A stretch of 64,000 bases of DNA. Source: an uncultured Desulfuromusa sp. Lineage in GTDB: Bacteria; Desulfobacterota; Desulfuromonadia; Desulfuromonadales; Geopsychrobacteraceae. How positions within the stretch are numbered: the first letter of the stretch is position 1; each line of letters opens with the position of its first letter. The DNA is taken from the NCBI RefSeq assembly GCF_963675815.1, contig NZ_OY776574.1:738001-802000 (forward strand), in the 5' to 3' direction. A program made the translations under genes and the position numbers. The notes under the pieces were generated by a model. It made no database searches. It had not been told where the DNA came from and saw only the letters and a list, made by a program, of their open reading frames with translations. Shown here piece after piece: positions 15,868-23,001 of the stretch.

Positions 15868-16302
15868 CTAGTGCTTCACTCCACTGTCGGCGGCAGCCAA
15901 GCTGACCCGATCTGCTCCGGCTAGGCGACACTGATCCATCGTCTGCACAACAAGCCCGGTACGACTATCCTTATCGGCGACAACAATCACCTCTGCACCC
16001 GGGTTCTCGGCGATTGCCCGACCGATATGGCTACGCACCGTCCGGACATCGACCCGCTGTCCATCAAAGAAAACCTCTCCATCATGACTGACCGCAACCA
16101 GAACATTACTGTTTTTGGAAGCAATTGCTGTGCTTGCTGTCGGGCGATCAACATCAATTCCGGTTTCCCGAACAAAGCTTGTAGTCACCATAAAAAAGAT
16201 CAATAACAAAAAGACCAGATCTATCAGCGGTGAAATATTGATTTCTGAGGTTCCACCTTTATGGCGTAAATGCTGCCTGACACTTATCATAGAACTAAAC
16301 AA
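15868..16302 (-). CDS. exbD: ExbD/TolR-type proton-channel subunit
   Basis: The 144-residue protein has one transmembrane helix containing the essential acidic residue in 'SPLIDLVFLLLIFF' (Asp28), and a periplasmic domain ending 'LAGADRVSLAAADSGVKH'. With ExbB it forms the proton-driven motor for TonB. It overlaps the end of exbB by 8 bases, which indicates translational coupling. Confidence 0.93.
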   Translation of the reverse strand: MFSSMISVRQHLRHKGGTSEINISPLIDLVFLLLIFFMVTTSFVRETGIDVDRPTASTAIASKNSNVLVAVSHDGEVFFDGQRVDVRTVRSHIGRAIAENPGAEVIVVADKDSRTGLVVQTMDQCRLAGADRVSLAAADSGVKH

Positions 16303-16918
16303 TCCGTTTCAATGTTGTCATTGACTCATCCAATCGCAACTGCAGCCTCCGAGCACGCAAAGTAAGAACTGCACTGGAAAAAACTCCTGGGATTGAAACC
16401 AGCAAACCACTCTGAGTGGTGATCAGCGCCTCGGATATTCCTCCGGCAAGAGCTCTGGCGTTTCCGGTTCCAAACAAGGCAATGACATCAAAAGTTGTAA
16501 TCATCCCGGTCACCGTTCCCAGCAAACCAAGCAATGGAGAAACCATCGCCAGGACGGCTATCAGCATAATGTTACGATTAATTCCTGGACGCAGCTGCAT
16601 GCAGCACTGATCCAGCAGGCGTCGATTCAAAAAACGATCTTCAGTCTGGTGGCGGCAAAGAAAATATCCAATCTGTGCCCGGAGCCCGGTTTTAAACGGA
16701 AAGCTTCGTCCGTCGCGATACCCCTGTAACAGATCCGTCATTTCAATATCTCTGAATTCCAGACGGTGAAATGCAAATATCCGCTCAAAAATCAGTGTCC
16801 ACATGTAGACGGCAACCAGAAGAAGGGGGTACATGATGAGGCCACCATCTTTGAAATAATCATATAACTGAGCACCAAATTCCTGCCCTGAACTGATGAA
16901 TTCAGGCAGTGGAAACAT
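16295..16918 (-). CDS. exbB: ExbB/TolQ-type proton-channel subunit
   Basis: The 207-residue protein has three transmembrane segments (~28-46, ~118-140 and ~160-185) and the MotA/TolQ/ExbB signature 'LLGLLGTVTGMITTFDVIAL' (~129-148). It lacks the long periplasmic extension of the upstream TtpC-like protein and corresponds to ExbB2. The gene overlaps the upstream ttpC-like gene by 17 bases and the downstream exbD by 8. Confidence 0.93.
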   Translation of the reverse strand: MFPLPEFISSGQEFGAQLYDYFKDGGLIMYPLLLVAVYMWTLIFERIFAFHRLEFRDIEMTDLLQGYRDGRSFPFKTGLRAQIGYFLCRHQTEDRFLNRRLLDQCCMQLRPGINRNIMLIAVLAMVSPLLGLLGTVTGMITTFDVIALFGTGNARALAGGISEALITTQSGLLVSIPGVFSSAVLTLRARRLQLRLDESMTTLKRIV

Positions 16919-18341
16919 GAGGCAAATCTCCTTTTTTCTGGCCGTGAAGATGAATGATATTAGTCAATACAACTGCTTTTTCTTCCATATCTCCAACAAT
17001 ATGTTCAACCTGACGACTGAGAAATGCATGGACCAGCATAATTGGAATAGCCACCATCAATCCAAGCATTGTGGTCACCAGAGCCACAGAAATCCCTCCA
17101 GACATCATCCGCGGATCGCCGGTCCCATAAATATTGATGACTTCAAAAGTCCCGATCATACCCGTCACGGTTCCCAACAATCCCAACAGTGGGGCAACAG
17201 CAGCCATAATGTTCAACAACGGCAAAGCCCGCTCCAATCGAGGAAGCTCCTTGAGGATTGCTTCCTGGAGAACACTTTCAAGGACATCGCGACCCTCATG
17301 CCGCATCCTCAGGCCAGCCCTGACGACATTGTAAACGGGTGTTTTTTTTCGCCCCTGAACCAGTTTTCGGCAACCTTCCCAGTCTCCCTGAATGGCCTTG
17401 CTATTGACTTCTCCCATTGTTCGGTCGGTATTATCGTGAACCCGTTTGAGGAAAAAAGCACGTTCCAGACCGATCATAAGCGCAATGACGGCAAGAGCAA
17501 GAATTGGCCAGACAAGGACTCCACCATCCTGAACCCGATCCGTAAAACTTTTCCTGCGGACAAGTTGTTCCAGCGCTGCACCCGCAGACAGGTCTACCGG
17601 CACTATGTCGCTCTCCCCTTGAAGATATTTTTTAAGGGCTCGGGAGACGGTCCAAGGAAGCTTGGCTTCAACCTGAACAAGGCTACGCATGCTGCTGTCA
17701 AAGCGCAGTAACTGCGGCACACCCTCCTCCAGATAGACGGATAAAAAGGGCCCGACCATAAGAACAAGAGCCTCTTTGTTGATACCCGATAGACCAACGA
17801 TCGGCATCGGCTGGAATGAAACTTGACCGACCTGTTTCATTTCCGTCAAAAAAAGTTCCGCCATCTGCTGCATATCAGCGAGACCGGGGAAATAGTCGGC
17901 GTTAAGGATTTTATTGAGAGACTCAGGACGCTGCCGATCAAGCGAGGTTCGCGAAGAGCGAATCAAAAGTTCCTGCAATTGCTTTGCACTCACCCGAACA
18001 GAGGCCGCCAGATTATTCATCAGTTCGGCATCGTTGGCCTGTTCAGAAGTCAGCTTTGAATACTCCTGCTGGCGCTGCTTCAGCGTTAGTTGCTGTTGCT
18101 GCAACTCCTGTTCCTGCTTCGCAACCGCAGCCCTCATCTCTTTGAGCTGTTGTTTCAACTTATTTCTTTGCAGCTGAATCCCCGCCTCTGTTGCCACCTT
18201 TGTTTTTTGACTCGCTTCCAGCTCCGCTGCAACCCGACCATAAATTGCGCGAATATCAGCTGCCCGTGAAGACTGAGGGACGACACAAAAGATAAGCAAT
18301 ATGCAGGGAAAAACAACGGAGTACTGTATAAACTCTCTCAT
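16902..18341 (-). CDS. TtpC-like MotA/TolQ/ExbB protein with periplasmic coiled coil
   Basis: The 479-residue protein has a signal peptide (residues 1-27) and a long Gln-rich coiled coil (~40-115, 'KQEQELQQQQLTLKQRQQEY'). A periplasmic globular region follows, and then a C-terminal ExbB-like channel domain (~270-460) with 'LLGLLGTVTGMIGTFEVINI'. This fusion layout is that of TtpC, the extra component needed by Vibrio TonB2 systems. It overlaps the DUF3450 gene by 4 bases. Its role is probably to extend the energised complex across the periplasm. Confidence 0.9.
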   Translation of the reverse strand: MREFIQYSVVFPCILLIFCVVPQSSRAADIRAIYGRVAAELEASQKTKVATEAGIQLQRNKLKQQLKEMRAAVAKQEQELQQQQLTLKQRQQEYSKLTSEQANDAELMNNLAASVRVSAKQLQELLIRSSRTSLDRQRPESLNKILNADYFPGLADMQQMAELFLTEMKQVGQVSFQPMPIVGLSGINKEALVLMVGPFLSVYLEEGVPQLLRFDSSMRSLVQVEAKLPWTVSRALKKYLQGESDIVPVDLSAGAALEQLVRRKSFTDRVQDGGVLVWPILALAVIALMIGLERAFFLKRVHDNTDRTMGEVNSKAIQGDWEGCRKLVQGRKKTPVYNVVRAGLRMRHEGRDVLESVLQEAILKELPRLERALPLLNIMAAVAPLLGLLGTVTGMIGTFEVINIYGTGDPRMMSGGISVALVTTMLGLMVAIPIMLVHAFLSRQVEHIVGDMEEKAVVLTNIIHLHGQKKGDLPHVSTA

Positions 18342-19105
18342 GGCAGAATAATTCTCCCCATAGGCAAGGAGACCATCTCGGCAGCCGCTTCGCGCCGGAC
18401 AAGCGTAAAGGCCGGGGACAGATCAACAGAGGAGTCAGAAAACAACTCAAATTGCTGAGTCGAAGGATTATAAAAACCGCTCCCAGAACCGTCCGGGGCC
18501 CGAAAAAATAATGCTGTACGGCCAACTCGCAACAGATCAACCTGCAAACTTTCTCCTTCCAGAACAATATTGTCCCTATACACTTCACTACTATAACCAA
18601 ACTCTGTCTCTACCAGCAGCACCTCAAAAACCCTGCGGAACTTCTCGTACAGTGGCGTGTATGGATCGACCAGAGCAATCTCCAGATCAGCCTGACGCTT
18701 TTCCCTCTCGACAGCTAGAAAGGGTAGTCCCTTTTCAGCCTCTGCCGCATATCGTCGAGCAACATCCTGCAACCACTCAAGCAATCCTTCCCGAAGCTTT
18801 TGAGATTCGATTAAACGATGACGTTGCTGCATAATTCGCTTTTCTTCTACCTCTAGAGCTTGTCGGGCTTGCTCGGACTGAGACCGCAAACGATCCAAGT
18901 GAGCCCCCAGTTGTTCAATTTCAGCGACCATCTTTTTCTCATCTTGGCTCCAGGTCTCTGTCATCTTTTGTATCTTTTTTTTATTCTGCAACGTATTAAA
19001 GGCCAGTTCCTCCAGCGGCCTCTCCGCCTGGACTGCTGGGACCAGAAGCATCAAAAAAAGCAGAGTAATAAGTCCCCTCCGCCGTAACAATCTCAAATTT
19101 ACCAT
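18338..19105 (-). CDS. DUF3450 protein of the TonB2-type system
   Basis: The 255-residue protein has a signal peptide (residues 1-27, ending 'VPAVQA'), an extended coiled coil (~35-110, 'LEVEEKRIMQQRHRLIESQK') and a C-terminal beta domain ('FFRAPDGSGSGFYNPSTQQF', ~200-219). DUF3450 genes begin TonB2 operons, as VC1548 does in Vibrio cholerae. It is the first gene of a six-gene leftward operon. Two CRP-like sites (19222-19237 and 19293-19308) and one Fur-like box (19274-19288) precede it. The nearer site is 41.5 bases from a start with -10 TATTAG (19200-19195). Confidence 0.85.
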   Translation of the reverse strand: MVNLRLLRRRGLITLLFLMLLVPAVQAERPLEELAFNTLQNKKKIQKMTETWSQDEKKMVAEIEQLGAHLDRLRSQSEQARQALEVEEKRIMQQRHRLIESQKLREGLLEWLQDVARRYAAEAEKGLPFLAVEREKRQADLEIALVDPYTPLYEKFRRVFEVLLVETEFGYSSEVYRDNIVLEGESLQVDLLRVGRTALFFRAPDGSGSGFYNPSTQQFELFSDSSVDLSPAFTLVRREAAAEMVSLPMGRIILP

Positions 19106-19221
19106 CGAATTTATTCACTCCAATTTCGTCAAATCAGTCAAGCGACAATGAATTACTTTCCCGTAAATCTTGGGATCTGTTGTCATCCGGATATCTAATA
19201 GCACCTGCACGGCGGGAAAAC

Positions 19222-19237
19222 CGTGATTCCCGTCACA
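19222..19237. promoter_or_regulatory. CRP-like palindrome, proximal site of the TonB2-type operon
   Basis: CGTGA-TTCCCG-TCACA. On the minus strand -10 TATTAG (19200-19195) gives a start near 19188, 41.5 bases from the centre. Confidence 0.6.
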
Positions 19238-19273
19238 TCCGACACAAAATATTTCGTCCATCGAATTCGATTT

Positions 19274-19288
19274 TGATAATTATCATAA
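19274..19288. promoter_or_regulatory. Fur-box-like site of the TonB2-type operon
   Basis: TGATAAT-T-ATCATAA contains the 12-base palindrome TGATAATTATCA and matches the Fur 7-1-7 repeat at 12 of 14 paired positions. It lies between the two CRP-like sites. Confidence 0.5.
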
Positions 19289-19292
19289 TTTT

Positions 19293-19308
19293 CGTGACAA
19301 GAATCACG
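19293..19308. promoter_or_regulatory. CRP-like palindrome, distal site of the TonB2-type operon
   Basis: CGTGA-CAAGAA-TCACG, a near-perfect dyad. With a second -10 TATTTT (19251-19246) its centre would be 61.5 bases upstream of a start at 19239, the class I CRP spacing. Confidence 0.55.
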
Positions 19309-19526
19309 GACAGACCAGTTGAATTTCACAACGGTCGTATCTTTCAGCAATGGTTGGGAACATACACGTGGATACTCATCCCCATTGGAGGGTCTCCTTC
19401 TAAGTAACCTCGTTACCGGCTTTTACGACTGGCTGTGGCGCAATAGAAAAGTCATTTTCAAGAAGAAACAGACTGAGAAAAAAATTGCCTCAGAGCGGAA
19501 TAAAAGGACGATAAAACAAACCAAAC
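19309..19526. other. stretch without a supported gene
   Basis: A plus-strand frame from TTG 19319 to 19654 runs through here and across the sRNA candidate, but it has no ribosome binding site and its second half is the antisense of the terminator hairpin. Nothing else is recognised. Confidence 0.5.
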
Positions 19527-19560
19527 AAAAAAGAGCGGGGGAAAGGAGGTCGTCCCCCGC
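19527..19560 (-). terminator. terminator with CCUCC loop (copy 2)
   Basis: On the minus strand GCGGGGGA (19560-19553) and TCCCCCGC (19542-19535) form the same perfect 8-bp stem as at 5.0 kb. The loop is CGACCTCCTT and the tail TCTTTTTTG. Confidence 0.85.
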
Positions 19561-19677
19561 TGAGTCAAAAGCGCTCTCACACGCCATTTTTTTGAGAAAA
19601 GAACCTGCCGAATTCTATTTCTCAGGCGGCTGGTTTCTGTCAGCTGCCATGTAAACGGGATAATTACTTATTGATCT

Positions 19678-19692
19678 TGATAATTATCTTCA
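19678..19692. promoter_or_regulatory. Fur-box-like site at the start of sRNA candidate copy 2
   Basis: TGATAAT-T-ATCTTCA matches the Fur 7-1-7 repeat with two differences and overlaps predicted transcript positions +4 to +18, a repressing position. Confidence 0.45.
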
Positions 19693-19728
19693 AATAAAGT
19701 TATTTTACTGAATGACTTTACTTACGTC

Positions 19729-19744
19729 TGTGATTGCCATCACA
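19729..19744. promoter_or_regulatory. CRP-like palindrome between sRNA candidate copy 2 and the MFS gene
   Basis: TGTGA-TTGCCA-TCACA. On the minus strand it is 41.5 bases from the start given by TAAAAT 19707-19702. No -10 at a standard distance is seen on the plus strand, so its effect on the MFS gene is uncertain. Confidence 0.65.
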
Positions 19745-19857
19745 GTAACAAAAGAAATACTATTTCTTCAAATCAACTCTTATTCCTGTACAGTCATACC
19801 GTCTTCTGCTACAGACAAAGAATAAACCCTATAGCTTGCAAACCCAGGTCAATCAAA

Positions 19858-21015
19858 ATGTCATTGCGTAAATATTCAGAGATACTACCGGTCATCTTTA
19901 ATACCATCATGGTTCTTTCAGTTCTCTATGCACCCCAGCCATTATTGCCGGTATTGAGCCTTGAATTTGACATCAGCAGGGAAGCAGCAGCAGCACTGAC
20001 AACTGTCACTTTCATTCCCCTGGCTATCGCTCCTCTTGCCTATGGTTACCTTCTCGAAACGATCTCACCAATCCGGGTGCTGAAAATCACAGTCCCTTTG
20101 TTGGTCGTGACCGAGCTTTGTTTTGCCGGGACATCCAGTTTTTCAATATTAATCCTTATTCGGCTTATCCAGGGATTGCTGGTTCCGGCTATTTTAACGT
20201 CATTAATGACCTATCTTTCCGGGCGTTCTTCGGCTGATACCATTCAGCGTGTTATGGCCATCTATATTGCAGCAACTATTTTTGGTGGTTTTATCGGTCG
20301 TGCAACCTCTGGTTTGATCGCCAACTTATTCGGTTGGCGATTCAGCTTTCTGGCATTGGCATTCACCTTGTGCATTGGCTTCCTGACTCTTTTCCGGCTC
20401 CCGGAAATCGATGGCATAAGGGCCACTCGGCCAAAACCAAAGGTTCTTTTTGAGGTCTTGAGAAGGCCGGCATTCTTATCTGTCTACCTCAGTGTATTCT
20501 GTCTTTTCCTGATTTTTGCAGCAGTCATGAATTTTCTCCCTTTCCGTCTCACTGAATTAAGCGATCAAGCCAATGAGCTGCGGATCGGGTTGATGTATTC
20601 CGGGTACATGATGGGAATTGTCACATCTCTGGGGGCGCCTAAATTTATCTCCTGGATTAAGAGTGAGACAGCAACACTTCGTGTCGGGTTTATCTGCCTC
20701 TTCGTCACCTTGCTTGGGCTCGCAACCAATAATGTATGGATTCTGTTTGGGATGATGTTCCTGTTTTGTGGCGCGATGTTTCTGGTTCACTCAACCGCTT
20801 CGGGACTGGTTAACCAACTTGCAGGAAGTCAGCATCGCGGAATGACAAATGGACTTTATGTTGCCTTCTATTATGCGGGAGGAAGTATTGGCTCTTTTGC
20901 TCCGGGAATCATATACAGTCACTTTGGCTGGAATGGCTTTCTTATGATACTGGCCCTGGTCTGTTGTGCAGGTTATATCTGTATCAGCAGAGTACGAATT
21001 TTGACGAACTCTTAA
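19858..21015 (+). CDS. MFS transporter
   Basis: The 385-residue inner-membrane protein has 12 predicted helices in two halves. The first loop begins after 'VLYAPQPLLPVLSLEFDI' (~22-39) and helix 4/5 contains 'RLIQGLLVPAILTSLMTYL' (~84-102), as in the YnfM/arabinose-efflux-like MFS group. It could import or export a siderophore, since Legionella pairs LbtU with the MFS protein LbtC, but nothing in the sequence fixes direction or substrate. The ribosome binding site is weak ('CCAGGTCAATCAAAATG'). It is the only rightward gene next to the 19.2-19.75 kb regulatory region. Confidence 0.82.
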   Translation: MSLRKYSEILPVIFNTIMVLSVLYAPQPLLPVLSLEFDISREAAAALTTVTFIPLAIAPLAYGYLLETISPIRVLKITVPLLVVTELCFAGTSSFSILILIRLIQGLLVPAILTSLMTYLSGRSSADTIQRVMAIYIAATIFGGFIGRATSGLIANLFGWRFSFLALAFTLCIGFLTLFRLPEIDGIRATRPKPKVLFEVLRRPAFLSVYLSVFCLFLIFAAVMNFLPFRLTELSDQANELRIGLMYSGYMMGIVTSLGAPKFISWIKSETATLRVGFICLFVTLLGLATNNVWILFGMMFLFCGAMFLVHSTASGLVNQLAGSQHRGMTNGLYVAFYYAGGSIGSFAPGIIYSHFGWNGFLMILALVCCAGYICISRVRILTNS

Positions 21016-21041
21016 CACCTCACCGATAAAGGCTCTAAATA

Positions 21042-21869
21042 ATGTTATTACCCGGTTACCGCTATGCATTGAAAATCAAAAGTATCGAACCTGAAGGAGC
21101 ATGGCTGAACTCACAGGAAGAACAGTTTTTTCTTCCCCGGCGTGAATGTCCCGGCGAAATCAACGAGGGAGAAACCGTAGAAGTCTTTCTCTATCTCGAC
21201 CGTAACAACGAGAAAAAAATAACAACCCGGATGCCTTTTGCACAAGTCGGGGAGTTCGCCATGTTGAATGTCCAAAGTATCGGCCCTCACGGAGCTTTTC
21301 TTGACTGGGGGATAGAAAAAGACTTGCTTGCCCCCTACAGTGAACAAGCGCAGAAAATGGTCGAAGGGAGAAGCTATCTGGTCCACATATTTCATGATCA
21401 CGAGAATCGACCGATTGCTTCCAGCCGGCTGGAAAGGTTTCTGGTCAAAGAAAATCGGGACCTGAGAGAAGGAGAAGAGGTCGAGCTATTGATCTGGGCT
21501 TTTACCGATTTGGGTGCCAAAGTGATCGTCAATAATCACTATGAAGCCCTGCTTTACAAAGATGAGATACCGGTCGGATTGAAGCGGGGAGAATTACACA
21601 GAGGCTATGTTCTCCGCATCCGCGCCGACCACAGAATTGATGTCACCCTCCGTCGTCCTGGAGTGGCCGGGATTCAGGATGCCAGGGATGTTATTCTGGA
21701 CGCTCTCAAGATTGAAGGATTCCTGCCGCTGCATGATCAGAGCCCACCGGAACTGATCCGCAATCAGCTCGGACTGAGCAAAAAGGTTTTTAAAAAAGCT
21801 GTTGGAGGTTTATATAAAGATGGTTTGGTCGAGCTTACCGGTCGAGGCATAAAAATTCAGGCAAAATAG
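21042..21869 (+). CDS. CvfB-family S1-like RNA-binding protein
   Basis: The 275-residue protein contains three S1-like beta-barrel modules (for example 'EFAMLNVQSIGPHGAFLDWG', ~69-88, and 'LHRGYVLRIRADHRIDVTLR', ~186-205). A C-terminal winged-helix domain follows ('IRNQLGLSKKVFKKAVGGLY', ~243-262). This is the CvfB/YitL layout, linked in Staphylococcus to RNA-level virulence control. It follows the MFS gene by 26 bases on the same strand. Confidence 0.88.
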   Translation: MLLPGYRYALKIKSIEPEGAWLNSQEEQFFLPRRECPGEINEGETVEVFLYLDRNNEKKITTRMPFAQVGEFAMLNVQSIGPHGAFLDWGIEKDLLAPYSEQAQKMVEGRSYLVHIFHDHENRPIASSRLERFLVKENRDLREGEEVELLIWAFTDLGAKVIVNNHYEALLYKDEIPVGLKRGELHRGYVLRIRADHRIDVTLRRPGVAGIQDARDVILDALKIEGFLPLHDQSPPELIRNQLGLSKKVFKKAVGGLYKDGLVELTGRGIKIQAK

Positions 21870-21900
21870 TGCCTTCATAGCTGTCAGATGGGTCATACGG

Positions 21901-22308
21901 TCAGGACATTTTATCCAAAGCAGCACTGATTTCCTCAGGTAATTGTGGTCGCCCCTTGGCGCTGACTCCGGTTCCGGTCACCCGCGCGCGTAACACCAGT
22001 TTTTTCTCCGGCAACAGATAAATATCCTGGATAAAACGATAACGTAAGGGGGAAATTCTTTCCAGAGCAACCCCAACGATAAAACGTTGCCCACTGCACA
22101 GCGAATACTTGTAATCCACTTCCGCTCGAATGATCACCAGACTGATTCCTCGCTTGACCAGTTCCGAAAAATCCAGGCCCAGCTCTTTGATAAATTCATG
22201 ACGACAATGCTCCAGATAATTCAGGTACACCGCATTATTCACGTGACCTTGCATATCACACTCATAATCCCGAACCTGAAACTCCAATTGAAATGGGTAT
22301 TCCTTCAT
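21901..22308 (-). CDS. acyl-CoA thioesterase, 4HBT hot-dog family
   Basis: The 135-residue protein has the YbgC/FadM-type signature 'DYECDMQGHVNNAVYLNYLEH' around residues 13-33, with the usual catalytic Asp replaced by Gln-Gly-His-Val-Asn context as in FadM. The core 'VDYKYSLCSGQRFIVGVALE' follows. It should hydrolyse a small or medium-chain acyl thioester in the cytoplasm. ATG 22308 has GGGAG upstream with a 7-base spacer, better than GTG 22311. It converges on the CvfB-like gene and stands alone. Confidence 0.82.
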   Translation of the reverse strand: MKEYPFQLEFQVRDYECDMQGHVNNAVYLNYLEHCRHEFIKELGLDFSELVKRGISLVIIRAEVDYKYSLCSGQRFIVGVALERISPLRYRFIQDIYLLPEKKLVLRARVTGTGVSAKGRPQLPEEISAALDKMS

Positions 22309-22458
22309 CACATTCTCCCTTCACACAGACCTTATTTTACCCCGCTGACAAGACCATTATAGAGCTATAGCCATGCAAGGCTATTAAAATAAGTCTTGGC
22401 AATCACTTTTGCGGGAAGACCTCGGATTAAATCTCCCATTAAAAAGTGTTCTTTATTC

Positions 22459-22487
22459 TTGACAGGATAAGTAGAGATTCCTATATT
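22459..22487 (+). promoter_or_regulatory. sigma-70 promoter of the rrf2-larE genes
   Basis: TTGACA (22459-22464) and TATATT (22482-22487) are separated by 17 bases, giving an almost perfect promoter 32 bases before the Rrf2 start. Upstream, ATAGCC-ATGCAA-GGCTAT (22367-22384) is a small inverted repeat. Confidence 0.75.
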
Positions 22488-22518
22488 GGCAAATACAACA
22501 TATTACGGAGGAGAACCA

Positions 22519-22995
22519 ATGAAACTTTCTACGAAAAGTCGCTATGGCGTCCGCGCCATGTTTGATATGGCATTCCATGCAGGCACTCTACCAGCGCAAA
22601 TCAAAGATATTTCCCGGCGGCAGAATATCTCACCCCGCTATCTTGAGCAGATCTTTCAGGATCTGAAGAAAGCAGGATTACTGAAAAGCCGGCGTGGACC
22701 TCAAGGCGGATATAGTTTGACAAAACCCGCTGAAGAAATCACGGTCAAAGAAATTGTCCTCGCTGCTGAAGGGGAATTATTACTGGTCAACTGTATTAAA
22801 GGACGGCGTCAGGAAGGGGAAGCTCCTCCTTCCTGCGAGTTTGACAACCAGTGCCTCACCCAGCATATCTGGGTGGAAGGAAGCCGTATTCTAGGGGAGT
22901 ATTTTGACTCTATCACCTTAAAGGATTTATGTGAGCAAGGGCAGGAGATGGGACTTGAAAAAGAGCTGGATCATCGTTTTATGTATTTCATCTGA
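22519..22995 (+). CDS. Rrf2 family transcriptional regulator
   Basis: The 158-residue protein begins 'MKLSTKSRYGVRAMFDMAFH', the classical Rrf2 winged-helix start, with the recognition region 'ISPRYLEQIFQDLKKAGLLK' (~38-57). Three Cys follow in the pattern C-x14-C-x5-C (~91-112), which could hold an Fe-S cluster as in IscR. GGAGGAG precedes ATG 22519; the upstream in-frame ATG (22486) lies in the promoter. larE follows after 6 bases. Confidence 0.9.
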   Translation: MKLSTKSRYGVRAMFDMAFHAGTLPAQIKDISRRQNISPRYLEQIFQDLKKAGLLKSRRGPQGGYSLTKPAEEITVKEIVLAAEGELLLVNCIKGRRQEGEAPPSCEFDNQCLTQHIWVEGSRILGEYFDSITLKDLCEQGQEMGLEKELDHRFMYFI

Positions 22996-23001
22996 TGCAT
23001 C

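Larger units (their letters stand above)
19527..19695 (-). ncRNA. candidate small RNA (copy 2)
   Basis: This minus-strand unit of about 170 bases is bounded by a CRP-like site (19729-19744), a -10 TAAAAT (19707-19702, five of six consensus bases) whose start is exactly 41.5 bases from the site, and a strong terminator (19527-19560). The longest frame beginning with ATG has 11 codons and no ribosome binding site, so an RNA is more likely than a protein. Its 3' two thirds resemble the unit at 5008-5378 (GCTGACAG, GGCAGGTT, identical 8-bp terminator stem, CCTCC loop). A Fur-like box (19678-19692) covers the first transcribed bases. Confidence 0.6.

Noticed and set aside
16896..17711. Long plus-strand frame opposite the TtpC-like gene
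   Set aside because: It lies entirely antisense to a well-supported gene, has no family features, and its His/Ser-rich composition is typical of shadow frames.
19319..19654. 111-codon plus-strand frame in the 19.1-19.9 kb gap
   Set aside because: TTG start without ribosome site, low-complexity basic sequence, and its 3' half is the antisense of the sRNA terminator.
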